Assembly (NCBI GenBank): GCA_003427395.1 | Contig: BFEA01000256.1 | Coordinates: 551,438 to 590,355, forward strand | Direction: 5' to 3' | Length of the DNA stretch: 38,918 bases | DNA from: Chara braunii | Lineage: Eukaryota; Streptophyta; Charophyceae; Charales; Characeae | Shown: positions 11,191 through 20,850 of the stretch, one piece after another | Layout of the letters: each line of letters starts with the position of its first letter | Numbering within the stretch: position 1 is the first letter of the stretch | The notes under the pieces: model-generated | What the model was told of the DNA's origin: nothing | What the model saw: the letters and a program-made list of their open reading frames with translations, nothing else | Database searches by the model: none | Translations under genes and position numbers: made by a program

Positions 11191-12689
11191 ACTTACCTGC
11201 GCCCGTTGGCTGAGCAACGGGCTGCAGACCGCCGCCTGCACCTGGCGCTGTAGGCGTCCGGGTACGGGCGCGCGGGGGCAATAGGGAAAGGAGGCCCTAT
11301 TGAGCTTGACTCTAGTACGACTCTGTGAAATGACTTTGAAGGGGGGGGAAGTGCTCGTTCGTTTTCGAACGACGAGCCCCTGCCTTAGAGAGGAAAAAAA
11401 AAAAAAAAAAAAAGGAGGGAAAAAAGAGAAAAAGACAAGAAAAAGAAGAGGAGGTTGGAAAAAAAAAAAAAGGGGCCGCGGATTTGGCCGCGGTCTCTGT
11501 CCAGGTGCAAGGTCCAGAAGCATCTGGACTTTGATAGGGCAGCAGACTGTTGGTTTCAACAGTCTGCTCAGAAATGGTTGAGTACGGCCATTTCTATGGT
11601 ATGTCTGGCCGCGGGTGATGGCCAGATGCATTCCCTGTGGCTTGAACTTGGTTACCCTAGGGGAACATCGAGTTTTGCAACCCTTGATCGCGTTTTAGAT
11701 CAAGGGCCAGGCCTCATTCCGAGTTCTGGCTGTGGGCAAAGCAGCTGCCCACATGTTCTCGGCTGGCTATTAAAGCCAGCAGTCCACCCAGCAGCCTCAC
11801 AAGTTGTGGCAATGATGCTGAGGCATTCACTCGAGTGAATGCAGGCTGGCTGTTGCTGTGGGGCGGTGCTGCTGGTGGAGGTGCTGGAGCTGCTGGTGGA
11901 GAGGAGCTGCTACTGGCGGAGGTGGAGGCTGCCATAGCCACCACCTTGGTGCAAGCGGTGCAGGGGGAAACTCTGCTTGGCGGCGGCAGGGGTTCGGCTG
12001 GCGGTGTAGGGGAGATGCTGCATGGCTTTTTTGGCGGCGGCATCCATCATTGAAGTTTGTAGAAGAGGTGTTGTCCGCTTGGCACGGCAACGGCGGTGCT
12101 TTTATTAGCGGTAGTGCGGAAGCGCTGCCAAAATTTTGCGGCGGCAGCATTGGGGTCGACGACGGTTATACGGAAACGCTGCCAATTGCATGCGGCACCT
12201 GAAAGGCTGGTCGAGACCAATTTTTTTACAGCACGTTGGGCAAGAGGGGTTTGAGTTGGGACCACCAAGTATTGCGGCGATGGTGTGGGACTATCTGGGA
12301 CCATTCTGGGACCAAGTGAGTGAGGAGTGAGACGGGAAATGAGTATTGTGGAGGAGTGCGGTGATCTGACTTGGCAATCGGTGGGGGTTGGAGTGAAGAT
12401 TGAGCCGACGCTGTTCTTTGTAGGAGGTATGCCGTTGAGACTATAGTGAGGTCGTGTGAGACTTGAGAGTGGGGGTACTCTTCTCGACGGCAAACTTGCT
12501 TTGTCTTGATAAGCGGCGCCTAGGTCAGTGGTAGCACTTGAAGAGGAGCATGGTTTATTTTTGTGAGCAGGCCACTACGTGAGTTGTGTGATCAGTCTTT
12601 TGACAAAAATATTAGGCTTTCTTGAGTGAGCCGCTTCAACTTCACTCAAGGTCAGTTGTTTGACTCAGACCCCTTCACACCTGTGTGAA
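10488..12689. repeat. Array of short perfect stem-loops in the left LTR
   Basis: Arms of at least 7 bp with loops of 2-12 nt lie at 10488-10499/10504-10515, 11201-11208/11215-11222, 11279-11286/11295-11302, 11355-11361/11366-11372, 11512-11518/11523-11529, 11541-11552/11557-11568, 11570-11577/11588-11595, 11604-11610/11620-11626, 11681-11689/11698-11706, 11731-11738/11746-11753, 11762-11768/11774-11780, 11823-11831/11834-11842, 12621-12629/12642-12650 and 12674-12680/12683-12689. Six more have 6-bp arms (for example 10609/10620, 10825/10834, 10864/10874). The arm sequences are unrelated to each other. CCCAGTAG at 10518 also pairs with CTACTGGG at 10582, enclosing a smaller stem. Confidence 0.85.
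11150..11187. repeat. (GA)n microsatellite, left LTR
   Basis: An uninterrupted GA dinucleotide run of about 38 nt. The matching run in the right LTR (24127-24164) has the same length. Confidence 0.95.
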
Positions 12690-14523
12690 CCCACACTTNC
12701 TTGACCCTGTTCTTTGAATGTTCACTGGAAAGGTAGGGGAAGTTGTGTTTGTTTGNACGTGTGACTGAAAGTCTGANATGAGTTTGGGATTGCATNGTTT
12801 TCTCTTGAACTTGTTGTTTGGTCTCACGTNCAGGTAGGTAGAGGGATGTCTGAAAAAGAGGAACCTATTCGTGTCAATNGAAGTGAATGGAAGAATGNTT
12901 GTCTTCTATTTTTCGCTTGCATGCATGTTGAGAGGATGGGAAGACAGCAGACGACGAGAAACGGAGCNATCACACAAAGGGGAAGAAGTGAATAGGACAT
13001 AGATTTTTCCCTGGGGTTGCCCATTCTTTCCCGAATGACCCTCCTCGTCTATGCCCTTCCATCTGAATGTTTTTCTTCTCTATGATCNCTTTCTTCGTCT
13101 AGGNTCGCCCTTGACGTTAGGCGATAAAGGGTTGACCATTCGCTGTGGTAAGTGCATTTCCTTTCCCTANGAGGCATCTGAGGCGGGGGTTCGTTGCCTT
13201 AGGGGCCGACCCTNTTAGCGACTCGGAGTGGACCGCTTGGGCGGGGGGATACCATGCTGTCNTNGTGGAGNCAGCCCGANTTCTAAGATCCNNGGTNCGC
13301 CCGGGCGAGGACGAGGGNTATCNCAGACCACCTCCTAGGGGATGGACGTGTGNTANTCACAGAAGGCGTTAAGTTCTTNACGACTCACNTTAAGAAGNAC
13401 CANTATAGTTTACCCTTCTAGTGGTCGTTTTAGGAGNCACGGACGAATGGAGAACTGGTGCCATAAGGAGCCCAGTTCGTGCTTTCACTAGCTATGGACG
13501 AAGTGNGTGTGGGCACTACCCTCGTGGATAGGGTTGCACCNTAAGAAGTGCAAACCTGGGGTAATCAGGNTAGTTGACAAAAGAATGTAACTAAAGCATT
13601 GCCTTGAATATCTTTATATCGCGGACTGGTATTTCATCACTCGTGAAACAGAAAAANTAATCATTGNTCAGGAGGACAAAGCGACCAACAAAATTTGAAA
13701 ATGGATCCTTGACCTTAATGAGGNATTCAACNTTCGGTCATTCAAGTCAAGTACTNACTCGTATAGTGGTANCCGGACTACTTGCAAATGACATTCACAC
13801 CAAAGTTAGAAAGGTANTGACGTCATCGCTAGAACANTGTNATCCTAACTCTACTTGAGGNTTGGGATGTNCGCATTTCTTTGCTTGCAGTCAGCATGNG
13901 GTGGAATGAAAGAACTTGGCAACGCACCTCATCAAGTTGAAAAAGTCGTGACAGCCTAGACGAGTGATATGTATGANTNTATCAATTTCANAAAATAATT
14001 CAGCTTANGTTGACACGAGTATTTTGTAACTTTTGATTGTCTTCGAAAGAAGGGACTAGGATTGATTGAGATTTTNTTANGCCTAGGTTATCACGTNCTA
14101 GTCGACCGACGTACGTTCTGATTCNTGGGAGATCAGCGCCCCANGGACGGANGACGATCGGGTTCACCTTGNCGTTCAACTGCNCGTACCTATGCTACAG
14201 CGAACGAGCAAACGCCCTCGGCCGACCTACCTCTGCAATTGCATTGTAAAAGCCTTTGCATGTGGNTCGGTAGCTCGGTAGGGATACGCCCCTAAGGGTG
14301 GTGACAGCCCCTTAGGGAAGGTAAGTTGTGCCCCGCAGAAACCTATCCTGTCGTAGGGGACCGTGGGATGTACAGCTGGCGCACTCGGCCGGAGCGGCGA
14401 AGGGTCAACGTGGGTTACCGTGCCGTCCCAGAGTTGTTTCTAAAAGGTTGAAAGCCTTAGTTTGTCATGCGTGACGCGGCCGGGAGGGCCCTCGCTCACG
14501 CGGGGGCCGATGCGCTCGACAGG

Positions 14524-14541
14524 TGGCGCCATTGCCGGGGA
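14524..14541 (+). promoter_or_regulatory. Primer-binding site, tRNA-Asp type
   Basis: TGGCGCCATTGCCGGGGA starts two bases after the LTR end. It matches the complement of the 3' end of plant tRNA-Asp (as I recall it, TGGCGCCGTTGCCGGGGA) at 17 of 18 positions. The position and match fix the LTR boundary and the strand of the element. Confidence 0.85.
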
Positions 14542-14730
14542 TAACGGCAAACTACCGTTGTCCCTGGTGGAACGACACTCGGGAGTGGAGCAAGTAAAAA
14601 ATCGTGCCGTAATGGTTGTCTAAGAAAAAAGGTTAGTAACCTCTGGACCGCTATAAGTGTAAGGAAGGAACCTTAATAGATGCTACCAAACTCCTAGACT
14701 GGTTTGTTGGGTTTATGTTTTGGTCCCTAG
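14542..14730 (+). other. Leader between primer site and gag
   Basis: A short untranslated stretch without an open frame. The sequence TCCCTAG lies immediately before the gag ATG at 14731. No other signal was recognised. Confidence 0.5.
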
Positions 14731-15909
14731 ATGGCCGCTGCCGCAGGACGTCGCGACAACGACGACGATGGGAGGAACGACATTCAAGAACTGACACGGG
14801 TTATCCGGCAGTCGCAGCGAGAGCCCTACCCTAAGATTGATGTTCCGTTGTTCGACGGGAATCATGCCTCTTGTTGGGCAGACAAGTTCGAGCAATTGGG
14901 ATATAGCAACGAATGGACAGATGAGAAGATGCTTCGCATGGTAAAAAGGTACTGCCAGGTGGGGTAGCGAGACGAGATCGATGAGCTGGTGCGAATCTCT
15001 CATGATTGGTCAGACTTTAAGGCGCAGTTGTTGAAGAAGTATCAGCTCAGCGACTGGTTGCTCGACCTGCAGGATTTGAGGGCGGTGGATCGTAAAAAGT
15101 TTGGTACAACCAAACAATTATTGTCGGAGTTTGAGCGTGTGGCTCGCCTAATCCCGGATTTGTCCGACAAAGATCGTTGCCTCATCTTCCTTAATAACTT
15201 CAATGACGTCGAACAGTCGAAGTTGGTTGAAGGGATGCAAGGGACGTATGACTGGACTAAGGTCCGGCAGAATGCGCTAGTGGGGAAGTTCGATGATATT
15301 CTCTACCAGCTGTTGAGGCAGCAAAAGGAGGAGCGGGAAAAGGTGAAGCTGGGAGAAGTAAAGGACGGTGAAATTTACAAAACTTTGACTTGCATGAGAG
15401 AAATGATGGAGGACATGAAGGAGGAAAGGCTGAAGCTTCAAGTCATGTTGGCCAAAAAGAAAAATAGTAAGAGGAAGGGGAAAGAGTCAGCGGAAGAAGA
15501 AAGTGACATTGAGAGCGAGGAAGAAAAGGAGCCGCCTCGCAAGTTGACAAAGGCGGAGAGGAAGGTCTTGAATCAAATTCAAGGCAGACAGGGGACTTCT
15601 GGTAAACAGGGGAAGAACGGTGGACAAAATAATCAAGGAGGGAGTGGCAATGCTGACACTGGTTCGTCAGGACAAAGTTCCCAAGATCAAGGGCAGTTTC
15701 AGCCGCAGGGTGGAAGAGGCCGCGGTCGAGGCCGTGGAAACGGACAGCGAAGCCGTTGGGCGTGGCAGCAGGAAGCCACATGTAACTATTGCGCAGAAAA
15801 GGACCATATTATGCGGTTTTGCCAACTCCTTTCAAAAGATGAGAAGGAAGGGATAGTCTTCACCACTATACGTGGTGAAATCTTTGATTACGAAGGGAAG
15901 TCGATCTAA
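14731..15909 (+). pseudogene. Gag of the nested element (one internal stop)
   Basis: Gag forms the particle that packages the element's RNA. The frame opens at ATG 14731 and runs to TAA at 15907-15909 with one in-frame TAG at 14965-14967. The N-terminal part has YPKIDVPLFDGNHASCWADKF, typical of the start of a Ty3 gag domain. A charged Lys/Glu-rich stretch, a Gly/Arg repeat (GRGRGRGRG) and a CCHC zinc knuckle follow; the knuckle reads C-NY-C-AEKD-H-IMRF-C at about 15783-15824. The reading frame continues past the TAA into the next segment, so the TAA may itself be a mutation. Family assignment is firm from the knuckle and the context. Confidence 0.88.
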
Positions 15910-16709
15910 CCCAACATTGAAGGGGGTATGACGAAGGAGGCGTATCGCCGAATGGGTCGTCCGCTACCGGCAACGTTCCGGATTGCTTCTCCTGAAGAAG
16001 CACGGTTGGCTGAGGTCGAGGAGGTCATGGCGTCGTTGCAGATCTACGACTCACTGGTGGAGCCAGAAGGATTCAGGGAACAAGTAGTGGAACAAGCGCA
16101 AACCATCACTAGGCGGCTTGCCCGATGCCGGGACTCTATCATCCGACGTTATGTGGACATGGAGGAAGTCTGACCTGGATTGCCGAATGTCTTTCTCTTG
16201 GGCGAATGGGGTGATAAAAGGGAAGATGCGTCTGGCCAAGCAGGGACGTCTGCTCCGAGAGAAACATCACAAATTGGGCCAATGATAAGCACGATGCGAC
16301 CTAGGCCTGTGCTGAAGAGGAGTGCCCCGACTGTAGCCGTTCAGACTCGGGTGCGGCGACACAACGAACAGTTTCAAAAGGAGAAAGAGTCTGAAAGGCA
16401 TTGGAAGAAGAGCCTATTTTCATTAGCGAGAACGAAAAGGACAATGAGGACGAGAAGTTGCGGGCCGAAGAGGAAGAACGGGCTCGTCGTCGTGCACTGG
16501 AAAGGGAGTCGGAGAAAGGGAAGGCCGAAGTAAGCGAGAAGAAGAATATTTATTTGATCCCCGTGGAGCAGGGGGTCGATATCCCCGTGGAGCAGGGGGT
16601 CGATATCGAGCAACTTGTCAATAAGATTCTGGAAAGTCAGCGCGACTTGGTCACGCTGAAGGAAATTTTGGCGGTATCGTCGAAAATTTGAGAAGAGTTT
16701 AAACAGCGG
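15910..16709 (+). pseudogene. Gag-protease linker with broken frames
   Basis: The gag frame continues from about 15910 (MTKEAYRRMGRP from 15928) to a TGA at 16171-16173 and on to about 16390, where it shifts to the frame used by 16401-16691. That second part is rich in Glu, Lys and Arg, suggesting a coiled coil, and ends at TGA 16689-16691 directly before the protease frame. It contains a perfect 24-bp tandem repeat (16557-16580 and 16581-16604) encoding IPVEQGVD twice. I recognise no catalytic domain. In an intact relative this would be part of the gag-pol polyprotein. Confidence 0.7.
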
Positions 16710-17501
16710 ATGACTCGTAAGAGAGTCATGACTGTTAAGCTCGGCGAAGTCATTTCGCCGGAGGCTAACTGGTCCCCGCCTGGGACAAAGATGGATTGGC
16801 GAAGTGTGTCGACCGGCCATATGAAGGTCCAGATTGGACGGCAGGAGTACTCGGCACTTGTGGATGATGGAGCCGAGATGAACATCATTCGTGAGCGCCA
16901 TACCATCGAAGCTGGGTTGAAGATCAATCGAGATGACTATGGGTTCTTGGTGGGAGTTAGCGGATCAACTTCATTCTGCGGAACAGCCAGTGACGTTCTC
17001 GTCACGGTCGAAAAAGTTAAGGTCCGTTCTTACTTTTATGTGTTACCTAGAGTGGAACACGAGGTGCTGCTCGGAAGGGCATTCTTATGTCGGTCGGAAA
17101 GCATCATCATTAACAAGCATGATGGAACCATGTTTGTAATTCTTTGCGATCCTGTCTGCGATTATTACGAAGTGGTCAAGTGTGCGAACACTGGACCCTA
17201 TTGCTCGCGGAACCGGCTGAACCTGGAGTCCTATAGCTTTCCGGAGTCAAAAAAGTTGAGAAGGGAGAAGGAATTGCTAGGGGAGGAGCCGAATCCTCGT
17301 GAGTTCTCGCTGACCCTGCCTGATATTGGGCAGGCAATCGATTTCGTGTCGACACATGCGGCGATCGATCCAAATGTGGTGCAAGCCTTGACGGAAATCA
17401 TCACGGACACCGGAAGCACAGGAACTATGCACCTTGTTTACTCCCAGTCGGAAGGGAATAAGGGAGAAAGTCAGGAATTGCCCTCCACTCGACATTTTTA
17501 G
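16710..17501 (+). pseudogene. Retropepsin-like aspartic protease region
   Basis: The protease matures the gag-pol polyprotein. The active-site region reads YSALVDDGAEMNII at about residues 47-60, where retropepsins normally have D-T/S-G, so the middle position is Asp. A later EVLLGRAFL segment fits the conserved (I/L)LGxxFL strand. The frame continues from 16401-16691 across a TGA. The end overlaps the next frame (17434), which is where the pol frame shifts. The Asp-Asp-Gly could be decay or a family variant, and comparison with relatives would decide. Confidence 0.82.
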
Positions 17502-19374
17502 AGGACGAAGGCTTGACACCGGCACCAAATGTAAGTACAAGAAAGTAGGCGTGAAGGCGAAGCCGGTGCCTATTCTGATCACTCAAGAGGAGGAAGTCTA
17601 TTATCGTGAGGAGCGTGAGTGGATCAGAGAAATGAAAGAGAGAGGTGAAAAGGGGCCATGTCGGTTAACCAAAGAAAGAGTGGAAAGTATGATCATAGGG
17701 GAGGAGGACCTCCTTACTGAGCAGGAAAAGGGATACATCATCGATATATTGAGGGAGGAACATCTCTCCTATGCGTTTGATGATGATGAGCGAGGAAGGC
17801 TGGATGTCGATAAAATCCTGATGATCAGAGTTCATACTGTACCACATGAGCCATGGAATGTAAGAGGGCCACGTTATCCGAACCGGGAGGATCACCGTAA
17901 GGTGGTCGCATACCTCGATGGAAAGATCCGGACAAAGGTTGCAGATTATTCTTACGGGCCGTATGCATCTCAATGGTTCTGTTTCATCAAACCGAATGGT
18001 ACTCTGCGATGGATTCAGGACCTCCAAAAGCTGAATTCGGTGACAGTGCGAGATGCAGAAGGACTTCCATATGCAGACCTACTGTCAGAATCTTGTGCAG
18101 GAAGGTCTATCATTACCCTCATCGATTTATATTCTGGGTATGATCAATTCTCGATTTACACTGCGGATCGGCCCAAGATGGCGATGCATACTCCTCGCGG
18201 GTTGATCCATATGTGTATGGCACTGCAGGGGTGGACAAATGTCGTTGCCATTGTTCAGAGATATATGACGAGGGTTATGCAGCCTTATTGTCCTAACATA
18301 ACTTCGCCGTATATTGACGACTTGGCTATCCCAGGGTGTCATACGAAAGACCTGGTGGAGGTGTTGCCAGGCATTCGCCGATTTGTCTGGGAACATATCA
18401 ATGATGTGGTGAAAGTTCTTAAGAGGTTGAAAGAGTTTAATCTCATAGCTAGTGGGATTAAGTCTCGACATTGTATGAAGAGAGCCGTGATCTTGGGATT
18501 CCTTTGCGATGAGAAAGGTCGCCGGCCGGATGCGAAGAAGACTAATAAAATTTTGGAATGGCCGACCCCTTTCAAGTCAATCACGGATGTGCAAAGTTTC
18601 CTCGGAACCTGTGGATTTTGGCGCATCTTCATCCGCAGGTTTGCCGCCAGAGTGGAGCACTTGCGAAAGCTTGTGCGCAAAGGCCAGAAGTGGGGATGGG
18701 GTCCGAAGCAGCAAGCGGCCGTGGAAGACATAAAGACTGAGTTCCGTGAGGGCGGATTGATCCTTGGAGTTCCTTTTTTCGACGATGATGAAAAGCGTTC
18801 TTTTGTTATTGAGACTGATGCGGGGCCCACAGCCCTAGGAAAGGTCTTGATTCAGAAGGATGCTGAGGGGCAAGAAAAACCTCTCAGATTTGAGAGCAGG
18901 ACTCTGAATGCTGCTGAGAGGAACTATTCTCATTTCAAGAAGGAAACCTTGGTCGTACTTCACTGTTTCCGTATCTTTCGGAACTATGTGTTCGGTAGAC
19001 GCTTCATCCTGCGGGTGGATCCGACTGCATTGGCTTAATCCTTAAGGAATTATTCACCTGCTGATCCCACCATTGCACGATGGTTGACTTATATTTGGAT
19101 GTTTGACTTCGAAATTGAGCGGATTTCGGGAAGTCAGAATCGTGCTGATGGGCTGAGTCGGGTTGAATGGGACCCACAGGCGGATCAGGCGGAAGAATCA
19201 GTTCCAGTCGATGCCTTTCTGAAGGAAGAGGAGGCGCGATTGAGTATTAACACTCTTGCCTACCTGACTGATGCAGCCACTCGGCATGGAAAACCGATAT
19301 GGAATGCTCCTGCCTTTCTTGAGGTACTTCCAAAACTCGTGGTGGAGGAACCTTTCATCGAAGAGGATCCATAG
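17434..19374 (+). pseudogene. Reverse transcriptase and RNase H of the nested element
   Basis: This region encodes the polymerase that copies element RNA to DNA, and the RNase H that removes the RNA. Counting from 17434, the first catalytic Asp is at about residue 231 (TLIDLYSGYDQF). The YxDD box is YIDDLAIP at about residue 293 (18310-18321), and the RNase H start ETDAGPTALG is near residue 462. The conserved thumb segment VQSFLGTCGFWRIFIRRFA also fits Ty3/gypsy. TAA at 19036-19038 interrupts the RNase H. The same frame then continues with ARWLTYIWMFDFEIERISG and QNRADGLSR, the usual RNase H end, to a TAG at 19372-19374. No frameshift occurs within the region. Classification as Ty3/gypsy is secure. 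Confidence 0.94.
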
Positions 19375-20850
19375 GGCGAGCAGACCGCAGAGGAAATGAT
19401 GAGGCTGGCTTTCACCGGTGACGTCGACCTTATGCTTGATCCGCTAACGATTGAACAGGGCCATACACGGGTTGATGATGTTTTCCAGATCGTTGGAAGG
19501 ATGTCATATATCATGAATTTGTTGGTTCACGAGGATCGCCTGAGGTTAATGAATACAGAGGAAGGAGGCGGTGAGGTCAAAGAAGCGTTTAAGGAAAAGG
19601 AGTACGAAGGGGGATATAAGAAAATACGCATGTGGTTGAATGGGGAATTGGGCGAAAGTGAGGTTGATCCGGTTGTGCGAGGGAAAAGCAAATGATTCAT
19701 TTTTCGGGACGGTCATCTCTTTAAGAAGGCTACTGATGGTGTCCCAAAGAGGGTGGTATGCGGAAGCTCCAGACAGTTGGATGTGATTGCTGCTCTGCAT
19801 GATGGGGTAGCCGGCGGACACAGATCTGCGCGGGTGACTTTGAAAAAAATCCAACGCCTTTATTTCTGGGAAGGGATGAGCAAGATGGTGATCGACTTTT
19901 GTAAATCTTGTTTCCCTTGTCAACAGAGGTCTAACATCTACCACCTCGAGCCTCTAAATCCACGTTATGTGGCAGAACCGGGCGCAGTGGTGCATTTGGA
20001 TCTCCTGGTAATGCCACCTAGGATAAATGGGTACAGGTATATCTTCGATGCTAGGGACAATTTGACTGGGTTCGTTGATGGTTGTGCCATTCGCGAACGT
20101 ACTGGGTCAGTCTTGGCAGAGTGCATTGAGGAATATTACCTTCGTTATCCATTTATTCAAGAGATTGTTATGGATCGAGGAGACGAGTTTCGAGCAAAGG
20201 AGGTGCAAACGCTTTTCAAAAGGCTTGGGGTAAGTTTCAGCTATACGACGAGAGCACATCCCTAGGCTAATGCACCCGTGGAACGAGGACATGCCACCTT
20301 GTCTAACTTGTTGGCTAAATGGTGCAAGGGGGAACCATCAAGATGGCCAATTTATTTGAGAGCAGTCTTTTTTGTTGAGAATGTTACCATCAAACGAACA
20401 ACCGGGTATGCTCCCGTCACATTATGGTTTGGACGACATGCAACTTTTCCAATTAAGAGTTTTCTAACCACTTGGCAAAAACAAGACGTGGAAACGAAAC
20501 TTTCGACGAAAGATTTATTGGAATTGAGGGCAAGACAGATCATGGCGACTGAAAAACGGATTGAGGATGCGGCTGTCTCTACTTCTGAAAGCAGGCAAGA
20601 TGACAAGGAAAGATGGGACAAAAGGCCACGTGTCCGAAAAGAGCCGTTGGAAGTGGAAGACATCGTCTTGTTGTATGATATGTCGCTAGAAAAACAGTGG
20701 TCCAGAAAACTAGACGGTCGGTGGCTAGGACCATATCGGATCACTAGGAAAACAGAGCATGGGGCGTACGAAATAGATGAGTTGGATGGATCTCGGGATA
20801 GAAATTGGGTATCGGGTGCACATCTACGGAAGTTTATCCCAAGAGTTTAG
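19375..20850 (+). pseudogene. Integrase of the nested element, with GPY/F module
   Basis: The frame continues from the RNase H. It has stops at TGA 19693-19695 and TAG 20263-20265. The zinc domain has LHDGVAGGH (His at 19798 and 19819) and CKSCFPCQQR. The catalytic triad is intact: Asp in HLDLLV at about 19999, Asp in MDRGDEF at 20173, and Glu in PVERGH at 20281. Exactly 35 codons lie between the last two, the classic D,D-35-E spacing. The TAG at 20263 replaces the residue after HP, which is normally Gln. The C-terminus has LDGRWLGPYRI (GPY/F module) and ends in FIPRV at a TAG. There is no chromodomain. Confidence 0.93.

Larger units (their letters stand above)
9942..14521 (+). repeat. Left (5') LTR of the nested element, 4580 bp
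   Basis: It begins TGTCG and ends CGACA, a short terminal inverted repeat of the TG...CA type, and is followed by GG and the primer-binding site. It contains an ACGT-core cluster (10086-10132), T and A homopolymers (10738-10787), a stem-loop array (10488-12689), a GA microsatellite (11150-11187) and many single n's between 12698 and 14266. It matches the right LTR across its full length with small indels near the start. The GC-rich open frames inside it (such as 11827-12493) show no domains and I regard them as chance frames. Confidence 0.92.

Noticed and set aside
11128-12493. Several open frames of 90-170 codons on both strands in the left LTR, repeated in the right LTR (24105-25470)
   Set aside because: They come from GC-rich or simple-repeat sequence (Pro/Ser, Gly/Trp or Lys/Arg runs) and have no domain. 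Their duplication simply reflects the two LTR copies.
14731-20850. Stop-codon reassignment or programmed readthrough to explain the many in-frame stops
   Set aside because: All three stop codons occur at non-homologous places, one inside the integrase core, and other elements in the window show the same. Mutational decay is simpler.
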